A stretch of 64,000 bases of DNA from contig JAVGVS010000012.1 of assembly GCA_032718565.1 (NCBI GenBank), positions 503,001-567,000 on the forward strand. Reading direction: 5' to 3'. Position numbers and translations under genes: made by a program. Position 1 is the first letter of the stretch. Each line of letters starts with the position of its first letter. The notes under the pieces were generated by a model, which ran no database searches, was not told the origin of the DNA, and saw only the letters and a list, made by a program, of their open reading frames with translations. Positions 11,450 to 21,879 of the stretch are shown here, in pieces. The stretch is from Distichodus sexfasciatus (taxonomy: Eukaryota > Chordata > Actinopteri > Characiformes > Distichodontidae).

Positions 11450-13224
11450 GCCATGCCCCTAAATGCATTAGAATCCCATTTAGCTGCACATCTTTTTCTG
11501 AGAAACATTGATATACGATAAGCATAGCTCCTTTTTGATCAAGTTTATTCATTCCAAAAAGATTTGGATAGTTCTTTGGGGAAGTGCATCTGCAAAAAAT
11601 AAAGCAAAAAAATTATTCCAATGAGTTTTTTTTCTCTTAACCCCTTTAAATCTTAGGCTATCATATCATACAGACTTCTCTTGCAGATTAGTGCTGGACG
11701 CCAGAAGAACTGGGTGTAGTTTCCTGTTGTGTCTAGTAGCAAAAAGTTGTCGCATGAATTTATTTTGCCTTTCTTGACATTGCACATCATGCAGTGTATC
11801 TGTTGCACATGTGCGCATCATGATAATGATGATGCTGGAATGATATGTTGTGCGGTGCTGGATAGAGTTGACCATTTTTGCTACTTTTTACAGCTACACT
11901 CATCTCTGTTAAGTGGTGTGGAACTTTAGCAGAATAAGGACAATACATACAGACACAATGCTGAGTTCTTCCGAGCCACTGGCAGCTGGGAGCAGCAATG
12001 TGACATGCCGATGAGAGCGTCTCTCTGCGTAAAACTGCTGACATTGATTTGGGAACATAATGCCTGATTATAGGATGGGTGACAGATAAATTTTTATCAA
12101 AATCAAAGCACAATTAAACATTTCATCTCCCTAATTACTGGCTGTAGATTTGGCCTGATGACCATGTGCTGTAGGAAATCAGCAACCATCACACATTTTT
12201 AATGGGACACAGCTGTCTTACGGCTTAGCGATATTTGCACAGTGGCCCAGAATTGTAATTTATGGAGAAGACGGGGGGGATAACTGGACGCAGTGCCAGA
12301 AAAGATTTTGAAATTCATATTCCATAATGAGGTTTGGATTTGTTACTGGGTGCACTTTATGTGGTTGCCCTTGAAAGTGTAAACCTTTGTCATCTGTGGG
12401 CTTCGATGCAGTTTTATTTTGGATGTAGTTAAAATCTAATGACTGCAGAAATGTTGGTGACGGGTGGGGGGAAAGACTTTTAATTCTTTGCAGCATATTT
12501 ACTGGAATGCATATTAATTTTAGTGGAAGTCAAGTCAAAAAAGATTCATTTATTAATAGGCTTCCAATAATTACATTTTGGAAAATCAAAGTCTGCACAC
12601 TTGAGTGGCCTCAGACAAAGGAGAGATTCTGGTCCTCCGAACATGCACGTTGCATGGGCTTGGAAAGGCTTGTGGGGTTCACACTGAAGTAATCAGGCTC
12701 TCCGCTCCGTCTGTGCCAAAGAATTAGCCTGGGAAATTCACCAAAATGTGGGAACAGCTTGGGAACAGATTGATGCAGCGGGGTGAGAGAGGCTGAGAGT
12801 GTCTGCACTATCAGCCCATTCCAGAGCAAATACATGGAGAAGCTTCTCCTAAGTAACTCGGCTACACTCGCTCAGAGTCTCCTCGCTAAAATTGTGCTGG
12901 AGCAATAGGAGTGTCTCTGCCTCGGCCTACGGCAGTTACCGGCAGGTTCAATCCACAAATCCACCACAGAGAAAAGAAGGCTAGGATTAACAGTCAACGT
13001 ATTATTAATTTCAACAGAAACTTGGAAGGAAATGGTGCATTTTTCTTTTTGAGAGCCAGACTTCACTCTCCTTCTTATTTAGACTGCAGTTCATTTTTAT
13101 AGTCCAATATACAATCATCAATTAATTTCTCGACATGCCATAATGTGCACTGCTAAAATCTCACAGTTTTAAGGGCTTTACAAACATGGCCACACTTTTT
13201 GTGAACATTTTCTTAGTACATTTG
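11450..13224. promoter_or_regulatory. Unique region with candidate regulatory blocks
   Basis: No gene is recognised. Blocks at about 11900-12100, 12150-12330 and 12600-13110 are GC-balanced and repeat-free. The last includes homeodomain-like words (GTATTATTAATTTC, ATCAATTAATTT). Open frames here are short and show no family features. The region is best described as non-coding with possible regulatory content. Confidence 0.25.
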
Positions 13225-13437
13225 ACAGATTATTTTATACATTTATTTATGCAGGTTCTCTTATCCAAAGTGACTAGCATTTCCTAACGCCACCAGTTTG
13301 CCTGAAATTAAGACTTTCTCAGGGACTCAGTGTTGGTTGTTGGGCTGGAACTAAAATCTGTCTTTGATGTCTTAGGATCGTTCAGGGTACATTTCACTAT
13401 GCATGTGACAAATAAAGAATCTTAATTCTTAAAATCA
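13225..13437. mobile_element. Degenerate retroposon-like remnant
   Basis: The words ACATTTATTTATGCAGGTTC, CTTATCCAAAGTGAC, ATGCATGTGACAAATAAAG and the AATCTTAATTCTTAA tail resemble pieces of widely dispersed fish retroposons. The similarity is from memory of the motif, not from a search. The copy is too decayed to classify. Confidence 0.4.
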
Positions 13438-13460
13438 TAGAATAGAAATAGACTTGAAAC

Positions 13461-13996
13461 TAGGGCTGCAGCTAACGATTATTTTGTTAATCGATTAATC
13501 TGACGATTTTTTTTTTTTTGGATTAATCGATTATTAATTGGCTAAAAAGAGAAACTATTTCATTTGCAGCATTTTTTAAAATAAACCAAACTGTCTGTTC
13601 CTATTTTTCTATATTAATTTTTTCATCTCTAACATTATAAAATGGAAATAAATATTTTCTGATTAATTGGAAATGAAGAAATATTGACGTTTTGGCCAAT
13701 AACTCATTTTTGGGAGAGAGCTACATTTTTGCGCTAGATGGTGTTCCACATGAGTCACGTCTCAATAACGCAGTGGACACATAAATATCAAGTAAATGGC
13801 TGTATTGTGTGTAGAATGCTGTTTTTTTTAGATTTATAGGCTAAAATTGAGTTTTGTCTGTAATAAATGGGAAGATTTGACTGGTTGTGTGCGCTAACAA
13901 AAATGCATGTGTTTACATCGCAAAAATCTCATTCATGCCAGTTAGTTGCCAACTATTTTAATAATTGATTTTAATCAATTAGTTGTTACAGCCCTA
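13461..13996. mobile_element. Non-autonomous hAT-like DNA transposon
   Basis: The left end TAGGGCTGCAGCTAACGAT and the right end, read in complement as TAGGGCTGTAACAACTAATTG, form terminal inverted repeats followed on both sides by ATTAATCGATT-type sequence. This is the style of non-autonomous hAT elements in fish. No transposase frame is present. The 8-bp flanks do not match well, so the target duplication has decayed or the ends are slightly off. It shares an internal core with the element at 50840-51360. Confidence 0.75.
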
Positions 13997-16055
13997 CTGT
14001 TCGCCTGCTTTTTACCCCTCTGTTTCAGTCCCTTTTAGAACAGACTGTTTCTCATTAGTATTCCTAAATTCCAATGAACTGCTGATGCCCACACATGCTC
14101 CACACCGGAACTGGGGCGTAGACAGCAAGGCTAGTGCATCTCATGGCTGCTGCTAACAGACCAACTATACAGCCATACATGTTCAACACAACACTCTGCC
14201 GTTAGACTTCTTCATTGCGATTCCTACGCTAGTGCGTAGTGCGAAAACATGGCGAATCAGGAAGCCCTAGCAGTTCTACCTGGTGGGCGGAGCTTCTGAG
14301 ATAGGAGGCTGGAGTTATTCCTCTACTGTGACGTAGAGTTAGGGGAGAAATATAAAAACGGCTTGTTTAAGCACACGATTTCTGATGTTCGTAAATTAAA
14401 ACTAACATAATTGACCTTTTTAAATCAAACATTCAGTGTGTAGAGGCAGTACAGACCCAAATGGATGTCTAAAGAACAGAAAATGTGTTTGTTTTTTTCC
14501 TCCCAAAATATGGGACCCGTAATTATAATTTCGCTTATACTTAACGCAGTTGACTTTATTGAAGCGCAAATTGACATCCTGAATTAGCAGCATAAGTACA
14601 CAAGGTCCATTCACCAGCACACATTGCCCTTAATAAAGCCTGCCGTGCTGTGTTCAGTGAACTCTCAAAGTGTTGGGGAGGGTTAAACTGACTGCTGTTT
14701 TCTGGTGACACCTTTTGGTCTGTCATGACTCTTTGGCTGCTGTGAGCTTGTGGCACTTTCCACGGATTTGCACTTGGCTTCTGTTCAGGTAATACGGCGC
14801 CCCGAAGGGACAGTTGACCTTCATCAGAGGGAGTTGTTTTCAGACTATGATTAAGTTAAACAACCTTTTTTATGATGAGCAGTGTACATTTAAAAATAAA
14901 ATATAACCTTTAAAATGAAATGAACTAAAACATAATTGAATACACTAAAAATGAGACTGTTTTGAAAGGCTGTGTCTGTGGTCGCTGTGAACATAGGGAG
15001 ATGTAATAGCTTTTCCATGTGCCATAAGCACGTTTGTGTCTACAGGCTTGCTTGTGTCACCGTGTGCACAGTGATGAAGCCTGACGAGCCGCCTCACGCT
15101 CGCAGAAAGCCGGCTGTTGTCCTAAAAATGCAGCACATTGCCTCTTTGCCCCAAGCCAGGGAATCAGGAACAGCAAAGCACAATGACACACACACACACA
15201 CAGGGCTCTGTACTGTCCATTCCCTTTAAACCAGGTCAGATAGAACTGTCCTTGTGAGGGAAATTAACTAATTAAACCAGCCTGGATTTTGCAGCACTCT
15301 CATGACACTACTCGAATTTTAGTGCCTAGTAAGTTAACTGAGAGAGATCATTGGGTGCCATGAAACGACTCTCCTAGCTTTTATTCAAGTGTACATCAAA
15401 CTTAAATGCTAGTGAATTGCAAAATGTACAATTTTCTTTGCTTAATGGGATCAGAAATGAATGCTTTAAAAAATGTGCTTGATGTTGCAAATCATTTCAG
15501 TTTTTTCCCTTCTCCTGCATGTTCACTCTCACCTTCCTGGTCATCATCTATCTTTTCCAGTACTTACAGGCTACAATAAATCCCAGAGTGTTTGGACTTA
15601 AATTTGCATTATAATAACCTAGGAGGTTGTTTATCTTAAGAAGCCTTATATCAGTCCTTTTTCCTAGCATCTAGATAAACAGGAGACAGATTTAGCTTAG
15701 TTTTTACATTTTGTGATTTGGTTCACATGCAGTATATAGTATGCCTTTATAAAAAGCCAGAACATGAAGATTTTTTAAGTTAAGATTGTACAAATTACAT
15801 TGCTAGGTAAATGTAAAATTGACCAATTTTAGTATATTGATGAATTTTGAGCTGGAATAGATGCTGGGATTGTAACATTTTCAGAGTAAATACAGTATTT
15901 TGGATGGTGTGATCTTTAGCCATAATTCAAGATGTAGACTTATTTATAAGAGAAGAAACTGAATAAAACAACAATGCCACAAGAATAAAAAAACAGCCTA
16001 AAGAGACCCAGAGCTCACAGGTAATCATGTAAGCAAGTAGGCCATTGTGAGTTCA
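13997..16055. other. Unique DNA, no gene seen
   Basis: Mixed AT-rich sequence. A CpG-bearing patch at about 14200-14360 includes the small palindrome TACGCTAGTGCGTA, a GTGGGCGGAGC word and a TGACGTAG word followed by TATAAAAA; it looks promoter-like, or like part of an old transposon, but nothing downstream supports a gene. A (CA)n tract of about 16 bp lies at 15186-15201. Confidence 0.4.
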
Positions 16056-16830
16056 TACATTTGACTCTTTGGGGCTGCACTGGAGACGGCGAATCCCTAA
16101 TTCACATAATAAACGACACTTTGTTTTGCCAACCTTTTTGATGTCATGACAGGTTTCTATGACAACAGATATCAACATGAATTGCTAAAGCCTGTGGTGG
16201 TGTGCGTCGGTTCGCAGTGGAACGAGAGGAGCACACGCTCGTGTTTACCTGCCTACGAAGTGGATTATTGTTTGTTTTGTCTTATTAGTGCTGTGTTGAG
16301 GGCAGTGACAGCTGAAGAAGACTGTATTTGTGGAAGAACAGCATGGTTGCAGAGAGGAGTGGAGTTCCTGAGGGAGACCTAATGGTTCCACTCCTTCCTG
16401 CACAGAGATAAAGACTCATAATAAGCGTGTATGCTCACCATCTGGCTCTGTGCATGTGGTCCTTATGGAGGCGAAAGCAGCGCAATCTGTAAACGATCAG
16501 GAGCCATAGCACTCCCCCCAGAGAGTCCGCCATGCAATCAAGGTGACAGATGGCACGGCTACTGCTGTGGCCTCATGGAGGAGATCAAAATCACCTTCAA
16601 TAAACTCTGACTGGAATGGGCACGGGCCCCTCCAAAAGTCAGTTTGTCAGTCAAACTGTGGCAGCTTGCTGCATTCGGGGAGGGGAGGAGAGGGGACGGC
16701 TGGACGCTGTGGCCAGGCGCCCCTGTTTTCCATATTTTCCGTCTGACTGCTTTTGAACCGGGTTTTTTTTTTTTTTTGGTCTTTCCCTCCCAGGCCAGGT
16801 TCACTGTGTCACTGGTGGGAAAATGAGGAA
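16056..16830. promoter_or_regulatory. Candidate regulatory block
   Basis: Repeat-free and GC-balanced over about 770 bp, ending in a T-run at about 16762-16778. It contains GACAGATG and CATCTG-type words but no exon-like frame bounded by splice signals. The short frames on both strands have no domain. Regulatory function is inferred from composition only. Confidence 0.25.
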
Positions 16831-17148
16831 CATAATATCACTAATACGGGACATGGGTGACTGGTGGTGGTTGGGACACCCAGGTGGACAGTGTGGAATT
16901 TTAGTGATGTGTACTGAATTTGCACCAAAAATTGGTCTGAGTAGAATACTGTTTAAAGCAGGGCTCAAGATAGAGCTGGGTAATTAATCAAAAATTAATT
17001 GAAACCAATATTCAGAACTCCAAATCCCATGTTGGTTATTTTGATTATTAATAATTTATTTATTCATTTTAATTCATCTATAATTATGTTTGTTAATGAT
17101 TGAAATAATTAATCATAAAAATATGATAATATTTAAATAATTCTGTTA

Positions 17149-17502
17149 CTGGGCGGCATGGTGGTGCAGTGGTGGCGAGCCGCTGCTTCACAGCCAAAAG
17201 GTCCTGGGATCGATCCCCGGGTCGGCCGTAGCCTCTTTCTGTGTAGAGTTTGCATGCTTTCCCCGTGTTTGCATGGGCTTTCTCTGGGTGCTCCGTTTTC
17301 CTCCCACAGTCCAGAAGCGTGCAATACAGGTTCATTGGTGACTCTAAATTGGCCTCGTGAGGTGTGAATGTGTGTTTGTGTGCCCTGTGGTGTGTTGGCG
17401 CCTGCCCAGGGTTGGTCCATGCCTTGCGCCCGTAGTTCCTGGAATAGGCTCCGGTCCCCGTGACCCTGATAGGGATTAAGCGGTACAGATAATGAATGAA
17501 TG
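17149..17502 (+). mobile_element. tRNA-like retroposon (family 2), full length with 10-bp target-site duplication
   Basis: It opens with the head GGGCGGCATGGTGGTGCAGTG and a B-box-like GGATCGATCC, continues with the conserved GTGTAGAGTTTGCATG, TCCTCCCACAGTCCA and GGATTAAGCGG segments, and ends in an AATGAATGAATG tail. The word AATTCTGTTA occurs at 17139-17148 and again at 17503-17512, a perfect 10-bp target duplication. This type of repeat is widespread in teleost genomes. Insertion is clearly later than the hAT-like host element. Confidence 0.92.
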
Positions 17503-17576
17503 AATTCTGTTAGTACTTTTCCTAGTGTGTGTTCATGTACCGTCCTCTGTCCAGGCTGTTACAACATCTATTTGTG

Positions 17577-17820
17577 TGAAAGTGAGTGATTATTTGTGAA
17601 CCCACCAGAGCACAGCACAGCATACAGTGCACCACAACGAAATGTGACCTCTGCATTTGGCCCTTCCGTAAAGAAGCAGTGGGCAGCTAACAAGAGCGGC
17701 ACCCTTGGGGACAATACCATGCTCATGAGTCCATCAGTGATTCCTTTTAACGGTCCTGGGATTCAAACTGGCAACCTTCCGATCACGGGGCGAGTGGCCT
17801 AACCATTATGCTACCAACTG
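17577..17820 (-). mobile_element. tRNA-headed SINE (family 1) inside a hAT-like element
   Basis: An antisense copy running from the tail side (GTGAAAGTGAGTGATTATTTG) to the tRNA-like head (CTAACCATTATGCTACCAAC). The shared internal words AACGAAATGTGACCTCTGC and GGCAACCTTCCGATCACGGG are intact, so this is a fairly well-kept copy. Confidence 0.88.
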
Positions 17821-17987
17821 CAGTTTTTTTGCAAAGATATGCACTCTTTTATTGGGAAAAATTTCCCAACTTTAGTACTTGAACACTTCAGTAAAGTATG
17901 AGAGTGAAAAACCCTACAACAAATCTAATTCTAATTAAGGTAAAAGGTTTGACTGATATAGATTTGAGGTCATATTGCCCAGCCCTA

Positions 17988-20025
17988 GCGTCAGCCCAAT
18001 GATACCAGTGAGGCAAAGAGTGATTTTGGCCTTCTACCCCAAAGAGGCAAATGATGAATTAGCATGCAAGCAGATTTTGGTTAAAGTCCCAGTTAGCTAT
18101 TGTTCATCATAAGCCATTTTATTGACTGTGTGAGTGTGTCCTTTATAAAACATTTTACAACTAAAATGTCAATTTGTTTTGCCTTCGTCATGTTGTGGAG
18201 ATACTTAAATTAGCACAGCGCAGGTTCATGGTTTCTTCGGTTGATCTTAGCACAGGCTGTGAGACTGTCGAATAATTACATGGTGCAGGCTGTACCCCTG
18301 CCTTGGCTCGGTGGCGACTCGAGCGGGTGGTGAGGAAATTTGCGAGGGAGCATTTCTTCACACGTCTCCTTCATCTGAGGCACGGCTCATGTCAGCGACG
18401 TGAGAAAAAAAACAACCCGACTCTCAGAGAGTTTTTTTTTTTTGCTCCGCAGGAAAAGTTCAAAATGGAAACACCATCTGTTAAATCCAGGCAAAAGCGA
18501 GTCCAATGTTTTCTTGATTGCAAATCTTCTCATCTTTTGAACTTGTTGCCACAGGCTTTGATTTCAGAATTAGAACTACCGATTTGGTACGTGATATGGG
18601 TCAGTAACCAAAATGTGACATTCTGAAATTTCCACTATTTATGCTAATCCTTATTAGATCTTAAATCTATAGAAAATTAGGGCTTATCATAATGTTTCTG
18701 AAAACTACATCACTATCAAACTATCAAACAAAGGAACCAATTAAATGTTTCCTGTATTATAACAGCTATCCATTCTGCTGGCGTTAAGAGTAGGATACTT
18801 ATGGAGGGCCACTTTGTCCTTTCACCCTACTCCCTTTGAGTGCTCATTTAGTTAATTGCTGCACTTATTTGATTAATTGGACGAATTCCATTGTACTCTC
18901 TGCACCACACCGTGTTTTATAGAGGTGTCCCTCCATACTTTCAATCATCCTCTTTTAAAACATTTTTACAAATGTTAAATATGTGCACTTGACCTGTTGA
19001 TTAGCTTAATTAAATTAATTCAGATGTTAAGGTCTTAAAAGAAAAAAAAAAAGCTTTTCACGGCTGGATTAGGTGGAATGTGACCGGTGACTTAAAGCTT
19101 TAGTGCTTTAGATCTGTTTTACAGCACAAGTGCCGGAGACCCGGCCTTTAAATTCACTCGTAGAATAGCATCTTGTTTGATCGTTATGCCCTATATTTTA
19201 TTTATAGACTTAATGAATCACAGCCATGTGCCTCTTTAATTGGTGTTTGAGTCTGGAGCGAGACAAAAGCAGCCATCCGAGCTACAGGCAGCGGGTTCAT
19301 GGAACGATGACCGGGGAGGTCACCTGCTTGTTTAGTTTGTCAGGTCGCGCTGCCACGCCTTTTTATTCGACATGACGGAGACAGCGGTGCAAGCACAGGC
19401 TGTGACATTTCACTCCCCGCTGCCGGCTGACAGAGGGCCGTAGCCCGTGCTAATCGCATCTCCCCTCCGTGGCAGCTAGGCCATCGCCATCTGTCTCGCA
19501 CTGGGACGCGCGACTGCGGCTTTTCAAGATGCTGTGTTTGTTTGCGAGGGATTTTAGTCCAGGAACGTACATTCATGTCTCAGCTCAAGCTGGGATGGGC
19601 CACAACAGCATTCTTAGTCTAATTCATGTGTTCTGTGTGTAGCTGCAGACTAAAGCTGCTCTGGGGAGCACTGTGGTCCTCTGTCTGTCAGCCAGTGTTT
19701 TGAATACATATTATGGAGTCTGCCTTTTAAAAAACACTCTGTGCTTCTTTATCTAAGTTCTCCATAAACCAGAAATGCAGGTCATATGGGAAATGTGAAA
19801 AGCTTGGCAGCCGGTCACGCAGAGTTTGTGCAGTGAAGCTTTCAGTATAAAAATGCTTCATATCCAATTAACCTGAATGCTTCACATCCAAATTCAGTAA
19901 AAGCGACCACATAGTTGTTGGTGTATAAAACTATAGCTTATCTTTTTAATGACAGATTGTTGTTTGAGCAACTGAGGAAGCTTCTTCCTTAAGGAATAAA
20001 ACTTAATTGCAGAGGCCACAAAACT
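17988..20025. promoter_or_regulatory. Unique region with candidate regulatory blocks
   Basis: Two blocks stand out as repeat-free and motif-rich: about 18040-18620 and 18820-19580. The second has TTAATTGCT, TGATTAATTGG and GATTAGCTTAATTAA words followed by a GC- and CpG-rich stretch (about 19130-19560). No splice-bounded coding sequence is visible. Enhancer function is an inference. Confidence 0.28.
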
Positions 20026-20271
20026 CTGAGTGATTATTTGTCATTGTGAACACACCACAGCACACAGTGCACCGCAACGAAATGTGACCTCTGTATCTGA
20101 CCCATCCGTGAAGGCGCAGTGGGCAGCTGACAGACGGCGCTCAGGGAGCAGTGCTTGGGGATGGTACCTTTCTCTCGGCTACCTCAGTGGTACCTTTACC
20201 GGCCTGGGATTTGATCCGGGGACCCTCGGATCACAGGGCCACCTCTCTAACAGTTACACTACTGCTGCTCT
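20026..20271 (-). mobile_element. tRNA-headed SINE (family 1)
   Basis: An antisense copy from GAGTGATTATTTGTCATTG through AACGAAATGTGACCTCTG and the GGTACC-rich middle to a decayed tRNA-like head (CTAACAGTTACACTACTGC). It lies at the left edge of the rearranged repeat cluster. Confidence 0.85.
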
Positions 20272-20448
20272 TGTAGCTGTTTCAGGGAGTGCTACTAGCT
20301 TTCTCTCCCTGGATGCTTTTGCAAACAATAATTAAGCCACAGAAGTGTTTGTGGGGTTCGATTGTTTTCCAGTATTTACTAGTTCTTAGAATTAATTCCC
20401 CATTGTATTTCCTGACCAAATACACCACAGCCTTTTGTAAAAGATTTT

Positions 20449-20594
20449 GGGCTTATGCCTGCTAAAACAGTATTTAAAATCAATCAGATCCTTCCACTAG
20501 AACCAGGGCCTGCAACTCAAAAAGTCTCTCAATAAAACCCCCAAGTGAGGCTGAGCAAATAATCAAAAATGATTCAAAACTGACATTCAGAATC
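20449..20594. repeat. Duplicated block, copy 1
   Basis: This 146-bp block matches 21628-21773 almost base for base. It starts GGGCTTATGCCTGCTAAAA and ends GACATTCAGAATC. The last 50 bp are the left end of the TAGGGCTGGG-type hAT-like family. Only a handful of differences separate the copies, implying a fairly recent duplication. Confidence 0.93.
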
Positions 20595-20599
20595 TCTAA

Positions 20600-21092
20600 T
20601 ACCCCGTTTCCACTGCTCTGGTTCCCGTGCCGGTTCCCAATTTTGGAACCAGTGCCGCACTTTTCCACAGAAATAAAATTGGTGCCGGTGCCCTAAAACC
20701 AGCTCCGAAATGACCCCTAAACTTTGCTGGTCTAGCAGCGAGAACCCGTGACGTCACGAGAGGTGGGCGGAGTGATAGGTAACTTTGGAAGAGAAAATGG
20801 TGGAGAGCCAAGGTCCGGTAACGTGGAGCGCGGAAGAAATTCAAGCTCTTTTAGCAATATGGACGTCCAGATTCAGCAGAAATTGGAAAGTGCACAAAGA
20901 AAGAAGGTATATGAAGAAATAAGGGAAGAACTAAAAGTTGCAGGCTTCGTACGAACAACCGTTCATTTAGTGGGCGTGACCTGTGACGTATTATCATGCG
21001 GCTCCCGCTGAGCTCCATGGTCAGTGTAAATGCGGGCTGGTTCTCGGCTGGTTCCCAGTTCAGCACCAGAACCAGTGTAGTGGAAAAGGGAT
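20600..21092. mobile_element. Non-autonomous PIF/Harbinger-like element
   Basis: The ends are inverted: CCCCGTTTCCACTGC on the left, and the right end read in complement as TCCCTTTTCCACTAC, each followed by CTGGTTC. The flanks TAA and TCA are compatible with a mutated 3-bp TWA target. Inside is a remnant of a Myb/SANT-like gene. The element interrupts the left-end sequence of a hAT-like element. Most of the coding capacity is deleted, so it is non-autonomous. Confidence 0.72.
20797..21011 (+). pseudogene. Broken Myb/SANT-like protein of a Harbinger-type transposon
   Basis: From the ATG at 20797 the frame reads a typical trihelix/Myb start with WSAEEIQALLAIW. It then breaks, and the rest of the domain (VQIQQKL, KKVYEEIREELKVAGFVRTT) continues in another frame ending at 21011. 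The Trp, the LL pair, the IQ..L helix and the G-F-x-R-T motif fit the Myb/SANT-like DNA-binding domain found as the second gene of PIF/Harbinger elements. After RTT the similarity stops, consistent with an internal deletion. The product is not functional. Family assignment is by motif recognition, without a search. Confidence 0.65.
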
Positions 21093-21410
21093 ATCATTGA
21101 CGTAATCTTGCCAATGTCAGTTGTTATGATTATTTTTTAATTATTTAAATACTTAAAAATCTATTTATATTTTCCCAGGTGTGTGTTGATATACTGTGCT
21201 CCACAACCACAGGGGATATACAAGTCAGTGTACATTTGTGACTCCATTCCGTCCAGTCTGTGACTACATCCTTCAGTTATTTCAAAATAACAAAGATAAA
21301 CTATATACCCTTTTGTTATTAAAAAAAAAGTTCCCTGCTTTGATAGTTGAACATATTTACTATACGAACCCCTGTCAGTAAAATAGGCAAAAATCAAAAC
21401 AAAAAGCGAA
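21093..21410. other. Probable continuation of an interrupted hAT-like element
   Basis: Immediately after the Harbinger element the sequence resumes with GTTATGATTATTTTTTAATTATTT. This resembles the GGTTATTTTGATTATTAATAA segment that follows the same left end at 16971. The remainder to 21410 is unclassified and holds no gene. Confidence 0.4.
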
Positions 21411-21600
21411 AGCGAGTGAATATTTGTCATTGTGAGCACACCACAGTGCACTGCAACGAAATGTGACCTCTACATTTGTGCCATCTTTGAAGCAACAGTG
21501 GGCAGCTTTTTGCCAGCGCCTGGGGAACAGTGCTTTGAGACGGTACCTTGCTCAAGAGTACCTCAGTAATACCTGTACCAGTCCAGGTTTCAGTCCGGCG
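21411..21600 (-). mobile_element. tRNA-headed SINE (family 1), head truncated
   Basis: An antisense copy starting AGCGAGTGAATATTTGTCATT and running to the GATCACGAGG word near the head. The tRNA-like head is missing and is replaced by the duplicated GGCCTGGCCCTGGACTAAATG block. Confidence 0.82.
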
Positions 21601-21807
21601 ATCACGAGGCCTGGCCCTGGACTAAATGGGCTTATGCCTGCTAAAATAGTATTTAAAATCCATCAGATCCTTCCACTAGAACCAGGGCCTGCAACTCAAA
21701 AAGTCTCTCAGTAAAACCCCCAAGTGAGGCTGAGCAATTAATCAAAAATGATTCAAAACTGACATTCAGAATCCTTCTGATCACAAGGCCTGGCCCTGGA
21801 CTAAATG
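21600..21807. repeat. Duplicated block, copy 2, bounded by a short direct repeat
   Basis: The segment 21628-21773 matches 20449-20594. It is bounded by a further direct repeat: GATCACGAGGCCTGGCCC at 21600 and GATCACAAGGCCTGGCCC at 21779, each continuing into TGGACTAAATG. The boundary repeat looks like a junction created when the block was copied in. Confidence 0.9.
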
Positions 21808-21877
21808 AGGAGCGAGATTGGGAACCTTGTAATTATAAGAACTGTAGAACATAAAATACGGGGCCTTGTGATCAGAA
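21775..21877. repeat. 16-bp perfect inverted repeat
   Basis: TTCTGATCACAAGGCC at 21775-21790 pairs perfectly with its complement at 21862-21877, with 71 bp between. The arm corresponds to the CCTTCTGATCAC segment of SINE family 1, so it may derive from two oppositely oriented SINE fragments. Confidence 0.85.
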
Positions 21878-21879
21878 AG

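Larger units (their letters stand above)
16971..17987. mobile_element. hAT-like DNA transposon carrying two nested SINEs
   Basis: The left end TAGAGCTGGGTAATTAATC and the right end, read in complement as TAGGGCTGGGCAATATGACC, are terminal inverted repeats of the TAGGGCTGGGCAAT type common in fish hAT-like elements. Removing the two SINEs inside (17149-17502 and 17577-17820) leaves about 420 bp, a usual size for a non-autonomous copy. The flanking 8 bp do not match. Left-end sequence of the same family recurs at about 20547 and 21726. Confidence 0.7.
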
